The notes beneath the pieces were generated by a model. It worked only from the letters and a program-made list of their open reading frames with translations, searched no databases and had not been told where the DNA came from. Below, in pieces: positions 1 through 10,800 of a DNA stretch of 20,122 nt. Positions within the stretch are counted from its first letter, which is position 1; each line of letters opens with the position of its first letter. Source of the stretch: a virus; the IMG/VR virus record IMGVR_UViG_3300030060_004663, positions 1 to 20,122 of that record; one strand, given 5' to 3'. Both the position numbers and the translations under genes were made by a program.

Positions 1-3000
1 TTAGGAATTACTACCGCAGCATATAACAGTGTTACTGGTATAATGACCATTACCACTCCTAGTGCTCATGGATATAAAACAAGTGGTAAGACTAGTGTTG
101 TTATTTTAACTGGATTAGCATTTACATGTGACATAGATGGAGGCACTTCTACTCACTATTATCCTCGTGGACAGGACTTAGCATATAACACTTCTGTTGC
201 AATTGCAGGAACTGCATCAACGACTATTACAGTTGATGTTGGATATGGTGGTCCTTCTGATCAATATACACATAGTTTTGTGGGTGTTGGAACAAGTGCT
301 GTAATTGTTGGTGGTGATTATAATCATCAATTTGTAAGTGCTGCAAGTAGTGCAGTTATTAGTGGTGGTGATTATGAACACACCTTTGTAAGTGTTGGTG
401 TTGGTACGATTACTATTGCAGGTATTGGATCTACGGTTGTTACAGACGCATCATATACTGCTTCGACTGGTGAATTAGTATTGACTATTGCTTCTGGTCA
501 TGATTATACCACTGATGATATGGTAGGCATTGGAACAAGTGCTTTGATATTTACTTGTTCTATGGATAATAATTCAAGTCAAAAAACTTATCCAAGATCT
601 ACTGATCCTATTATTAGTATTGGTAATACTGCAATTACTGCAACTACTGATACTACATTTACTGTCAATGTTGGTGCATCTCCATTAGTGTACTTTGATG
701 TATCTAATGCAACTTATGATGCTAATAGTGGAATTTCTACTCTTACTATTGGTTCTCATTCCTTAACTACATCAACAAGTATTAGATTGGCTACTGATAG
801 TTTGACCTTTAGATGTGCAATGGATGATTATTGTTCCTTACATACGTATCCAAGATCTACCGATCCTGGATTTAGTACTGCTTTAGGAATTACAACAACT
901 ACTGCAGATACAATCAGTATTAATGTAGGTGTTTCTACTATTGTTAAGTATAGTGTAACTGATGCTGATTATAATGCCACAACAGGTATTATGACCATGA
1001 CAATTGGATCTCATACCTTAAAGACTGGTACTAATATTAAGATAGCAACTGAATCTTTAACCTTTACATGTGCTAAGGATGGTAATTCTACTACCCATCG
1101 TTATCCTAGAAAACCAGATCCTACTTATGGTGGAACTCCAGTAACTAAGGTTAATAGCACTACTCAGTTTGAGGTTAATATTGGTATATCTACTGTAGAA
1201 TCTTTCTATGTTGGATTAGGATCTGTCCAAGCAGCAATAATTGCTCCTAGAGCAAATAACAATTCTGCAAGTAAGACTGATCCTGCAGCAAACAGTGCTA
1301 CTGTATTGGATGTTATTGATAGTAAGACATTTATCACAAATACTGGTATATCCACTCTAGCTCACTATTACAATAGAGGTGGAACTTTAGAAAAACCACT
1401 AGATGTTATATTTGATGATCCAGAGTCTTATTCAGATCTTGCTTTAGAATATGCATCTAATTCTTCTGGAATTGGAACTGCTGCAACTATTGATGTGGTA
1501 GTAGGTCAAGGATCAAGTATTGTATCATTTACTGTTCAGGAGACTGGATATGGTTATGGGGATGGAGAAAGTTTAACTGTACCTATAGGAGGCACAACAG
1601 GAATTCCAACAACTTCTGGTTATAAAGAATTCTTACTTGATATTAACGAAACCTTTAGTGATGAATTTACTGGTTGGTCAATTGGTCTTCTTGATATGCT
1701 TGATAACTGGGATGATGATTTTGATGGTTCGACCAAGACATTCCAATTAAGTGATAATGGAGATTTAATTTCTATTAGAGCTGCTAAAGGATCCCAGATC
1801 AATGTTCAGGATATTATTCTTATTTGGATTAATGATATACTACAAGTTCCTGGAAAGTCATATACTTTTAATGGAGGTAGTGTAGTTACCTTTACAGAGG
1901 CTCCTAAGAAGGATGATAAGTCTAAAGTTATTTTCTATAAGGGAAGTGGTGATCAAGACGTTGTTGCTAGAGAAATTATTGAAACAGTTAAGACTGGTGA
2001 TAATTTAACTATTGAAAGTAATTACCCACAAGATTGGTATTTACAAGAAGATAAGAGAATTACTCTTAGTGTTGATTCTACTGATATTGTTAGTACTAAT
2101 GCATATTATGGTCCAGGTAACAGTGCTGACGAAACTTTTGAAAGACCTGTTGTATGGTGTCGTCAAACAGAAGATAAGATTATTAATGAAAAACCTATAG
2201 GAAAGGATAGAGAGTTATATGAACCTCAAATTGCTCCATTTGGATATATCACAAAGACTGTTGGTATTGGATCAACCACAATTTACGTAGATCAATTAAG
2301 ACCTTTATTTAATACACAAAATGAAAGACAAGATACTACTGATCTTGGTTTCCAAAATAAAGTTAAATTCTTTAACCAAGGAGTGAAGGTTGGTGCTGCA
2401 GGAACTGCTATTGTATCTGCTGCAGGTACTATTTCTTCTGTTGACATTACAGACGGGGGTGTGGGTTACACTACTGCTACAGTAAGTTTTGCTTCTACTG
2501 TCGGTGTTGGTACTACTACGCAAGCATTTGGTAATGTAACTATTAGTGCTGCAGGAACTGTAACTGGTATTGCCATTACAAGTCCTGGTGTTGGATATAC
2601 TCATACTAATGTACCTTCTGTTCTTATAAGTCCTCCAACTTATGTTGAGGAAATTAATCAAGTAGGTGCTTATAGTGGAGATCAGGGTGTTATCGTTGGA
2701 TTTGGAACTACTACTATCAGTTCTAAAGATCAAATGATCTTTGATTTCTATATTCCCGAAGATTCATTCTTAAGAGAAGGTGCTATTACAGGAACTGCTG
2801 TTACAATTAGTGGAATTGGAACTAATGATATATTTGTTGTTAGGGGATCTAATGTAGGTAATGCAAGCACTTCAATTACATCTGTAGATTCTGGTTCTAA
2901 TACAGTAGGAATAGGAACATCCTTTATAGATAATGTATATTCTGTAAATACATATGAAATTGTTAATAGACCTTCTTCTGTTAATAGTTCAGGTGTAGGT

Positions 3001-3243
3001 ATAGGAACTACTTATTGTGCTAGAGTATTTGCCACAATTACCAGTGACTTCTCATGGGGAGGTACAGGAATTGAAACTTCTAACTACTATGGTACATATA
3101 GTTGGGGAAGAATTGATTTAACTTCAAGAGCAGGATTAAATTCTTATACTGCATATACTGAAGGTGGAATTGGTGGAATTACTACATCTACAATCGTAGA
3201 AAGAAATGCTCCTCTTAAATTTAAAGAATATAAGGATATATAG
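1..3243 (+). CDS. Large repeat-rich virion/baseplate structural protein, 5' end missing
   Basis: The reading frame is open from base 1 to the TAG at 3241-3243 (1080 residues). The first ATG at base 43 lies in the middle of a repeat unit, so the true start is upstream of the window. The N-terminal third is made of beta-type repeats of about 85 residues with the signature Y..TG..T.TI.SH ... LTFTCAMD ... YPRSTDP. The middle holds a segment reading INDILQVPG with a following YTFNGG (about bases 1828-1875), and a conserved block reading RPVVWCRQTEDKIINE (about 2143-2190), both of which I recognise from cyanophage virion proteins. Two GG.GY modules follow (about 2437-2620). It lies directly upstream of gp8, where T4 has gene 7, so a baseplate wedge or attached fibre role is inferred from position. 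I see no clear sequence match to T4 gp7. The virion role is well supported, the exact location in the particle is not. Confidence 0.8.
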   Translation, partial: LGITTAAYNSVTGIMTITTPSAHGYKTSGKTSVVILTGLAFTCDIDGGTSTHYYPRGQDLAYNTSVAIAGTASTTITVDVGYGGPSDQYTHSFVGVGTSAVIVGGDYNHQFVSAASSAVISGGDYEHTFVSVGVGTITIAGIGSTVVTDASYTASTGELVLTIASGHDYTTDDMVGIGTSALIFTCSMDNNSSQKTYPRSTDPIISIGNTAITATTDTTFTVNVGASPLVYFDVSNATYDANSGISTLTIGSHSLTTSTSIRLATDSLTFRCAMDDYCSLHTYPRSTDPGFSTALGITTTTADTISINVGVSTIVKYSVTDADYNATTGIMTMTIGSHTLKTGTNIKIATESLTFTCAKDGNSTTHRYPRKPDPTYGGTPVTKVNSTTQFEVNIGISTVESFYVGLGSVQAAIIAPRANNNSASKTDPAANSATVLDVIDSKTFITNTGISTLAHYYNRGGTLEKPLDVIFDDPESYSDLALEYASNSSGIGTAATIDVVVGQGSSIVSFTVQETGYGYGDGESLTVPIGGTTGIPTTSGYKEFLLDINETFSDEFTGWSIGLLDMLDNWDDDFDGSTKTFQLSDNGDLISIRAAKGSQINVQDIILIWINDILQVPGKSYTFNGGSVVTFTEAPKKDDKSKVIFYKGSGDQDVVAREIIETVKTGDNLTIESNYPQDWYLQEDKRITLSVDSTDIVSTNAYYGPGNSADETFERPVVWCRQTEDKIINEKPIGKDRELYEPQIAPFGYITKTVGIGSTTIYVDQLRPLFNTQNERQDTTDLGFQNKVKFFNQGVKVGAAGTAIVSAAGTISSVDITDGGVGYTTATVSFASTVGVGTTTQAFGNVTISAAGTVTGIAITSPGVGYTHTNVPSVLISPPTYVEEINQVGAYSGDQGVIVGFGTTTISSKDQMIFDFYIPEDSFLREGAITGTAVTISGIGTNDIFVVRGSNVGNASTSITSVDSGSNTVGIGTSFIDNVYSVNTYEIVNRPSSVNSSGVGIGTTYCARVFATITSDFSWGGTGIETSNYYGTYSWGRIDLTSRAGLNSYTAYTEGGIGGITTSTIVERNAPLKFKEYKDI
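10..1200 (+). repeat. Four ~85-residue coding repeats
   Basis: Four related units can be aligned by a conserved Tyr codon at 22, 454, 715 and 970, and by the Leu codon of the L.F.C motif at 115, 544, 802 and 1057. Spacing between the last three is 255-261 bases (85-87 residues). The first unit is about 58 residues longer because it contains a set of short tandem repeats. Each unit has the order Y-x-x-x-TG, T-I-x-S-H, LTFTC, YPR (the first two are the most divergent). The repeats are recognisable only as protein; at DNA level they have diverged. Confidence 0.85.
259..420 (+). repeat. Three 18-residue (54-base) tandem repeats
   Basis: Three consecutive 54-base units (259-312, 313-366, 367-420) encode the pattern (G/D)-x-Y-x-H-x-F-V-x-x-x-x-x-x-x-x-x-(G/A), with the His codon at 271, 325 and 379. 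They form an insertion in the first of the ~85-residue units. The exact 54-base period in a coding frame suggests tandem duplication. Confidence 0.85.
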
Positions 3244-3256
3244 TCTATCAATCCTT

Positions 3257-3264
3257 AATAAATA
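3257..3264 (+). promoter_or_regulatory. Putative T4-type late promoter before gp8
   Basis: AATAAATA is one mismatch from the T4 late element TATAAATA. It lies in the 41-base gap after the upstream stop codon, and 20 bases separate it from the gp8 ATG. Four other elements of this kind in the window have nearly the same distance to a start codon. In an AT-rich genome a single near match is weak evidence. Confidence 0.5.
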
Positions 3265-3284
3265 ACTAAAAAAATTCTATCAAA

Positions 3285-4838
3285 ATGGCCGCTATTATAA
3301 CTGATCAGATTAGAATATTAAATGCAAAGAATTTTGTTGCTGGCGTAACTTCTACTGCTAACGCATATTATTCTTTTATTGGATTGCCTAATCCTACTGA
3401 TGTACAATCTGATTGGGATAGTGATCCCCCTTCTCCAAAAGACAATTTTGAAGAGGAAGATAGTTATTGGGATACTATGGTTGCACTTAAGAAGATTAAT
3501 TCTTCTGATGCAAGAAGAGTAGTTCCTCGTAGAAAGTGGACTTCAGGAACCACCTACGATATGTATCGTAATGATTATAGTAGAACAAATACTGCTGCTG
3601 TTTCTGGTGCTACTAATTTATATGCAGCAACTTATTTTGTAGTTAATAGTGACTATAGAGTATATGAATGTCTTAGGAATGGTATGGATCCTGATAATCC
3701 TAATGGAAAACCTTCTTTAGACGAACCTACTTTTACAGATTTAGAACCTAGAAGTGCAGGTACTAGTGGAGATGGATATCTTTGGAAATATCTTTATACT
3801 ATTAAACCTAGTGATATTGTAAAATTTGAATCAACCGATTATATTCCTGTTCCATCAGATTGGGAAACAAGCACTGACAATTCTGCAGTGAGAGCTAATG
3901 CTGTTGATGGATCTATTAAGGTTGTGACCATTAGTAATAGAGGTGTGGGTATAGGTACTGCAGATGCAGTGTATACAAAGGTTCCTATTAAAGGAAATGG
4001 ATCTGGAGCAGAATGCACCATCACAATAGATTCTTCATCTCAAGTTTCTGATGTTACAGTATCCACTCAAGGTTCGGGTTATACTTATGGTAGTGTAGAT
4101 TTAGTTGCAGGAGGTGTTCCTACAGGAACTACAAGACCAGTCTTGGATGTTATTATATCTCCTCCAGGTGGTCATGGATCAAACATCTATAGAGAACTTG
4201 GTGCATATAATGTTCTTTTATATTCTCGAATTGAGAATGATAATGAGAATCCTGATTTTGTAACAGGAAACCAAATTGCAAGAGTTGGTCTTGTATGTAA
4301 CCCTCAAGCATTTGATAGTACATCTTTATTATCGGTAGATAAAGCAACTGCGTGTAGTGCTTTAAGATTATCGGGTGCTGGTTATAGTAGTGCAACCTTT
4401 ACTGCTGATTCTTATGTTACTCAGACAATTGCAACAGGAACTACTGCTGCAGGAAGAGTTGTAAGTTATGATCAAACTACTGGTGTTCTTAAATATTGGC
4501 AGGACAAAGCACTTGCTGGATTTAATACTGTGGGTGCTGCTGTTACAGAACCTGCATATGGATTTAACTTAAATGCATTTACTTCTTCTCCAGATACGGG
4601 AGGTGCTTTAACTATTGTTCCTTCTAGTGGTTCTAGTTTGGCAATTGATACTTCTTTTACAGGTGTATCTACGGTAATAAATAATAGAACCTATTACTTA
4701 GGTCAAGAGTTTACAAATGGAATTGGAAATCCTGAAGTTAAAAAGTATTCAGGAAATATCATTTATGTTGATAATAGACCATCTATCACCAGATCCTCCA
4801 CTCAGAAGGAAGACATTAAAATAATCTTGCAGTTCTAA
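3285..4838 (+). CDS. 8: Baseplate wedge subunit gp8 (T4-like)
   Basis: This is a structural subunit of the contractile-tail baseplate wedge, where T4 gp8 joins gp6, gp7 and gp10 in the wedge. I recognise it from the cyanophage gp8 family: the N-terminus MAAIITDQIRILNAKNFV, the SGTTYDMYRNDYS segment (residues 87-99), TSGDGYLWKYLYTIKPSDIVKF-type core (160-181), RELGAYNVLLYSRIE (from about 301), and the C-terminal block with IIYVDNRPSITRSSTQKEDI near residues 491-510. At 517 residues it is much longer than T4 gp8 (334). Part of the extra length is a pair of GG.GY-type beta modules around residues 219-280. The ATG at 3285 is supported by the conserved N-terminus and has no Shine-Dalgarno sequence. 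The next gene starts six bases after the stop. Confidence 0.9.
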   Translation: MAAIITDQIRILNAKNFVAGVTSTANAYYSFIGLPNPTDVQSDWDSDPPSPKDNFEEEDSYWDTMVALKKINSSDARRVVPRRKWTSGTTYDMYRNDYSRTNTAAVSGATNLYAATYFVVNSDYRVYECLRNGMDPDNPNGKPSLDEPTFTDLEPRSAGTSGDGYLWKYLYTIKPSDIVKFESTDYIPVPSDWETSTDNSAVRANAVDGSIKVVTISNRGVGIGTADAVYTKVPIKGNGSGAECTITIDSSSQVSDVTVSTQGSGYTYGSVDLVAGGVPTGTTRPVLDVIISPPGGHGSNIYRELGAYNVLLYSRIENDNENPDFVTGNQIARVGLVCNPQAFDSTSLLSVDKATACSALRLSGAGYSSATFTADSYVTQTIATGTTAAGRVVSYDQTTGVLKYWQDKALAGFNTVGAAVTEPAYGFNLNAFTSSPDTGGALTIVPSSGSSLAIDTSFTGVSTVINNRTYYLGQEFTNGIGNPEVKKYSGNIIYVDNRPSITRSSTQKEDIKIILQF

Positions 4839-4844
4839 GAAATC

Positions 4845-7800
4845 ATGCCCCAGTTAACGAATTTAAACGTATCACCATATTTTGATGATTTTGATCCTGC
4901 TAATGATTATTATCGGGTATTATTTAAACCTGGATATCCTGTACAAGCACGGGAACTGACTGGACTGCAATCTATGTTGCAAAACCAAATTGAAAAATTT
5001 GGTCAACATTTTTTTAAAGAGGGTGCTAAAGTAATACCAGGTAATACTTCATTTACAACTAACTATACTTGTATTCAATTAAATAATGAATTTCAAGGAG
5101 TTCCTGTCGCTGCTTATGTGGATCAATTAGTTGGGTCTACAATTACAGGACAAACTTCTGGTGTAACTGCTACTGTTGATAAAGTATTATCTTCTGAAGA
5201 TTCGGAAAATAATAATCTTACTTTATATGTTAACTATAGAGGGTCTAATACTTCAAATAATCAAACAGAAACATTTTCAGATGCTGAAAATTTAACATCT
5301 AGTGTTATTATTTCTTCAGGACTTTTAGGAAATACTACAATATCTATTGGTGCTCCTTTTGCATCTACTGTAGCACAAAATGCAGCAGGAAAAGGATCTG
5401 CTTTTCATGTAGAAGAGGGTGTATATTTTGTACGTGGACAATTTGTTAATGTTTCTCAGGAAACTCTTATTCTAGATCAATATACAAATACTCCTTCCTA
5501 TAAAATAGGATTTAATATATTAGAAGAAGTAATTACTGCAGATCTTGATGAGACTTTAAATGATAATTCACAAGGATTTAATAATTATTCTGCTCCTGGT
5601 GCTGATAGATTAAAAATTACTTTAAATCTATTTAAAAAAGAGTTAACTGATATTGATGATTCTGCATTTGTAGAACTTGCTAAAGTTGAAGATGGTGTTT
5701 TAAGATCAAAAAAACAAAATACTGAATATAATACTTTTGCAGATGAACTTGCTCGTAGAACTTATGAAGAATCTGGAGATTATTATGTTAAACCATTTGA
5801 TGTTTCGGTTGTTGATTCATTAAACGATAATACTGGTAATAGTGGTATATTTCAAGCAAATCAATTTACTTATACTGGTGGGACTCCTTCTAAAGATTTA
5901 GCATTATATAATATATCTGAAGGAAAAGCTTATGTTCGTGGATATGAAATTGAAACTCTTTCTTCGACTTATCTTGATGTACCAAAACCTAGAACTACAT
6001 CAACTTTAACAGATCAAGCAATAGAATATAAAACTGGTCCTGCATTAAAACTCAATAGAGTTTATGGATCACCAACTATTGGTATTGGTAATACTTATAC
6101 TGTAAGTTTAAGAGATCAAAGAACTAATACCACGCAACCTGGATCTGCTAATTTACCAGGAAAAGAAATTGGTCAAGCAAGAGTATATGATATAGCATTA
6201 GAGACGGGTTCTTATAGTGCAAATAATGCTAATTTAAATGAATGGGATGTATCACTTTATGATATCCAAACAATAACAGAACTTTCTATAAATGAAAGTC
6301 CTACAGAGGCATTGAGTGCGGGAACTTTTGTTAAAGGAAATAATAGTGGTGCTACTGGATTTTTAAGATACGCAGTTTCAGCAGGTGTTGCTTTAACAGT
6401 TACTGAAACTTCAGGTAATTTTATTAAGAATGAAGCACTTATATTTAATGGTATTACTAATGGAAGAGTTGCGGTAGCAGTTACTGAATATGGTGTATCT
6501 AATATAAAATCATTATGGGGAACTAATAACGGTGTGGTTGGTATTAATACTTTCTGTGCTGATGTAATTCAAACTACTAAGTTTAGTGTAGGAGTTGCAA
6601 CTATATCACCTGCTTCTGGTGCTGGTACTATTAGCACTATTAGAAGTACTAATCCTCTTTTTCCTGGAACAGGAGAATTGGTCAGAATTAATGATTTAGT
6701 TCAATATAGTGATATTTCTTCTGCTGATAGAGATCCTATCATGGCAAGAGTTACTGGTGTTGGTGCGACAACTATTACTGTCACTGAAGTTACTACTGTA
6801 CCAGGAGTAGTAAATGGATCATTGCCTACAAGTGCTCTTGAAGTATCGGATTTAAAGATCGTATCTACTGATTTTGAATCTTCTGATGAAGTTAGTCTTT
6901 TTACTGAACTTCCTAAACATGATGTTTCAAATGTAGATTTGACTGATGCTTCCATTTCTATAAGAAAAGTGTATGATGGGGAAACTATTGCTCTTAATAG
7001 AGTAGCAAATACTTTAACTGCTGGAGAGAATGAAACTTTCCTTCCTTTTGATCCTGAAAGATATGCAGTTTTTAGATCTGATGGAACTACTGAGGAATTA
7101 ACATCTGATAGATTGGTGTTCAGTAATGGAATGACAGAATTAGATATTCTTAATTTAAGCACAGCAACTGATAGTGGAAATGTATCTATTGTAACCACAT
7201 TAAAGAAAATAAAACCAGTTGCTAAGAAAAAAATTAAAAAAAGAGTTAATTCAATTATTGTAGATAAGTCTAAATTAGAAGGATCTGGTATTGGAAGCAC
7301 CTCTCTTAATAATGGTTTGACATATGGAAGTTATCCATATGGAACAAGAGTGGAAGATGAAACTATTTCATTAAATGTTCCTGACATTATTCAAATGCAT
7401 GGAATTTTTGAAACAACTACTGTGGACGGAACACCATCTGCTCCATCAATGGATCTTACCTCAATTAATAGTTCCTCTACAACAACCACTGAACTTATTG
7501 TAGGGGAATATTTAACAGGACAAACATCTAATGCTATTGCTTGTGTAGCAGAAAAATCTGATTCTGATACTATTGCTTACATTTATAAAAACGATAATGT
7601 CTTTGTTGAGGGTGAGACAGTCATATTCGCAGAGTCTAATGTTCAGGCAGTTATTTCTGAATTATTTGAATCTGATTTAAATATCTCTAACGAATATTTC
7701 TTTACCAATGGTCAGAAAGATACTTTCTATGATTATGGTACAGTAACTAGAAAACCTGATTTTGATGCTCCAACTAAAGCAATAAAGATATATTTTGAGA

Positions 7801-10800
7801 GTGCTTATTACGATTCTACTGATACGGGAGATATTACTACAGTAGATTCTTATAAGACTTTTGATTATACAGACGAGATACAGGAAGTTAATGGTCTTGC
7901 CAATACTGATATGATTGACATCCGACCAAGGGTGGCAGATTATACTGTTAGTGAAAGTGCTAGTTCACCTTTAACTTTTGCAGGAAGAACTTTTAATCAG
8001 GCAGGACAAACAGCAACAAATATACTTGCATCAGACGAATCTATAGTTATAGATTTTTCTTACTATTTGGGAAGAATAGATAGAGTTTTCTTAACAAAAG
8101 ATGGTAAGTTCCAAGTTGTTTATGGAAGTCCTGCAGAAGATCCTCAAACACCAGGAGCAATTGAGGAAGGAATAGAAGTTGCTCAAATAACTTTCCCTCC
8201 CTATTTGTATAATGTTAATGATGCTACTATAAATTTCTTAGAATATAAGAGATTTAGAATGTCTGATATCAATAATCTCGAATCACGGATTAGAAATTTA
8301 GAATTCTATACTAGTCTTTCTTTATTAGAAACTAATACTGCTAATTTCTTTGTTCCTGATTCTGATGGATTGAATAGATTTAAATCTGGTTTCTTTGTAG
8401 ATAATTTTGAGACTTTTTCTACTCAAGATAGTAGATTTAAAATTAAAAATAGTATTAATCCCAAAAAGAATGAATTAAGACCAAGACATTATACTAATTC
8501 TGTCGATCTTCAATTTGGTCCTGTTGTCAATACCGATGATACAGCAGATTTGCAATTCAATACTATTACAGGTACTAATATAAGGAGACATAAAGATCTT
8601 ATTACTCTTGATTATTCGGAAGTATCATATATTCTACAACCTTTTGGTTCTAGAACATGCTCTGTAACTCCTTTTATTGTTGCTTATTGGAAAGGAATTC
8701 TTGAGTTAAATCCAGAGTCAGACACTTGGGTTAGCACAGTAAGATTACAACCTCGTATTGTTAATAGAGAAGGTGATTTTGCTGAAACAGTAGCACGTTT
8801 AGCTGCTGAAGAAGGATTTGATGCTCAATCTGGATTGGGACCACAGGTATGGAATTCTTGGCAAGATGTCTGGACAGGACAAAGAAGAAATACTAATAGA
8901 CAACTTGCAACTAGACCACACGTACATCGTACTAGAACTAGTGGAAACTGGAGAATACGTGAAACAATATCACAAGCTCAAGTAGAAGTTGAAGAAACTG
9001 TTAGAAGTAATAGAACTGGTACTCAACAACGTATTATTGAAGATTTTAGTCAAAGAGAATCTCAAGGTGATAGAGTTGTAAGTAGAGATCTTATACCATT
9101 CATGAGAGCTCGTAATATTGAGTTAGTAGGAAAACAGAATAAACCTACTACAAGGTTGTATGCTTTCTTTGATGGGGTAGATGTAACTAAGTATGTAACT
9201 CCAAAATTACTTCAGATAAGTATGACATCTGGTACTTTCCAAGTAGGAGAAACAGTCGTTGCACATGTGCCAAATTCTGGAAATGTTCTTTGGAACTCAG
9301 GTCCAGGAACAAGACCAAGCTTAAGATTTAGAGTAGCACAGTCTAATCATAAAGAGGGACCATATAATGCACCAACTAAAACTTTTGGAGCAAATCCATA
9401 TAATGAATCCCAAACAGTTCCTGTAAGTTACTCAGCTACCTCTACGACTATTAATATAGATACTGGTGCAATTGCGAATCAGATGATTGGTATTTTCAAT
9501 TTTTCTGGTTGGGTTGAACCTAATATGGTGCTTAGAGGTCAATCAAGTGGTGCTCAAGCTACCATTACAGAAGTAAAACTTATTAGTGATATTAGTGGTT
9601 TCTTTGGAGGAACTTTCTTTATTCCACCACAGAGAACTAATTTCCCATCATTTACTGCTGGTACAAAACAATTTAAATTAACTAGTGATGCTGATAATAC
9701 TCCAACTCTAGAAGCTACTTCTACTTCAGTGGATAATTTCACATCTCAAGGATTCCTTGACACTATTCAGGAAACTATTATTGCAACCAGAAATGCAAGA
9801 GTTATAACTCAGGAAATTAATGACACTAGAGAGACAAGTAGAACTGTTGGTACTGAGTGGATAACTACTGCTGTTAATAGCACTCAAAGGTGGCGATGGA
9901 GAAATAATGGTGACCCATTAGCACAGTCATTTAGTGTTGATGAAACTGAAGGAGTTTTTGTAACTAAATTAGATGTTTTCTTTGCTACAAAAGATGATAC
10001 AAATCTTCCTGTTATATTAACAATCAGAACAATGTCTAATGGTACTCCGACAGAGACAGTTGTTCCTTTAAGTGAATCTGTATTAGATCCAGAAGATGTT
10101 ACGGTATCTAATGATGGATCTGTAGCAACTACTTTTGAGTTTAAAGCTCCTGTTTATTTGGAAGGTGGTATGGAGTATGCTCTTGTAATGCTTTCCAATT
10201 CTGCTAAGTATAGTGTTTATATTTCACGAGTTGGTGATAATGATTTAATTGATAATACTTATATTGCAAACCAACCATTATTAGGAAGTCTTTTTAAATC
10301 TCAAAATGCTTCTACATGGGATCCAAGTCAGTGGGAAGATCTTAAGTTTAATCTTTATAGAGCAGATTTTGTCGAATCTGGTACATTAGAACTTTATAGC
10401 CCAGAATTAAGTGAAACTAATAACCAAATACCTATTTTACAATCTAACCCATTATCAATAACATCAAGAGGTTTAAGAGTTGGTTTAGGCACTACGGTAG
10501 GTGATTCTGGATATGTAATTGGTAATGAATTTTATCAATTAGGAACTAATGCAACTGGTACTTTAGCAGGGGTTGCAGGAACAGCTACTGGTGCTTTAAA
10601 TATAATTAATGCTGGTATTGGTTATACTCCTATATCTGGTGGATATACATTTGCTGGTGTGGTATTAGACACTATAACTGGTAATGGTCGTGGAGCTACA
10701 GCTGATATTTCAGTCTCTAATGGAGTTGCTGTAGGAGCAACTATTAGTGGAGTTGGAACAGGATATCAAGTTGGTGATGTGTTGGGTATTACAACCGTTG

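Noticed and set aside
43-45. ATG at 43 as the real start of the first gene.
   Set aside because: The frame is open to base 1 and the residues before this ATG already match the repeat pattern found downstream, so the gene starts outside the window.
115-1100. Cysteines in the repeated LTFTC motif as metal-binding sites.
   Set aside because: The Cys is constant, but the nearby His is not conserved among units and no second Cys or His recurs, so a buried core residue is a simpler explanation.
2012-2200. A second + strand open frame within the first gene as sign of a frameshift.
   Set aside because: The main frame is uninterrupted to 3243 and contains a recognisable conserved block here, while the alternative product is Leu/Ile-rich noise.
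6701-7300. A 199-codon open frame on the minus strand inside the DUF4815 gene.
   Set aside because: It lies wholly within a clearly coding + strand frame, has no ribosome binding site or promoter, and its product looks random.
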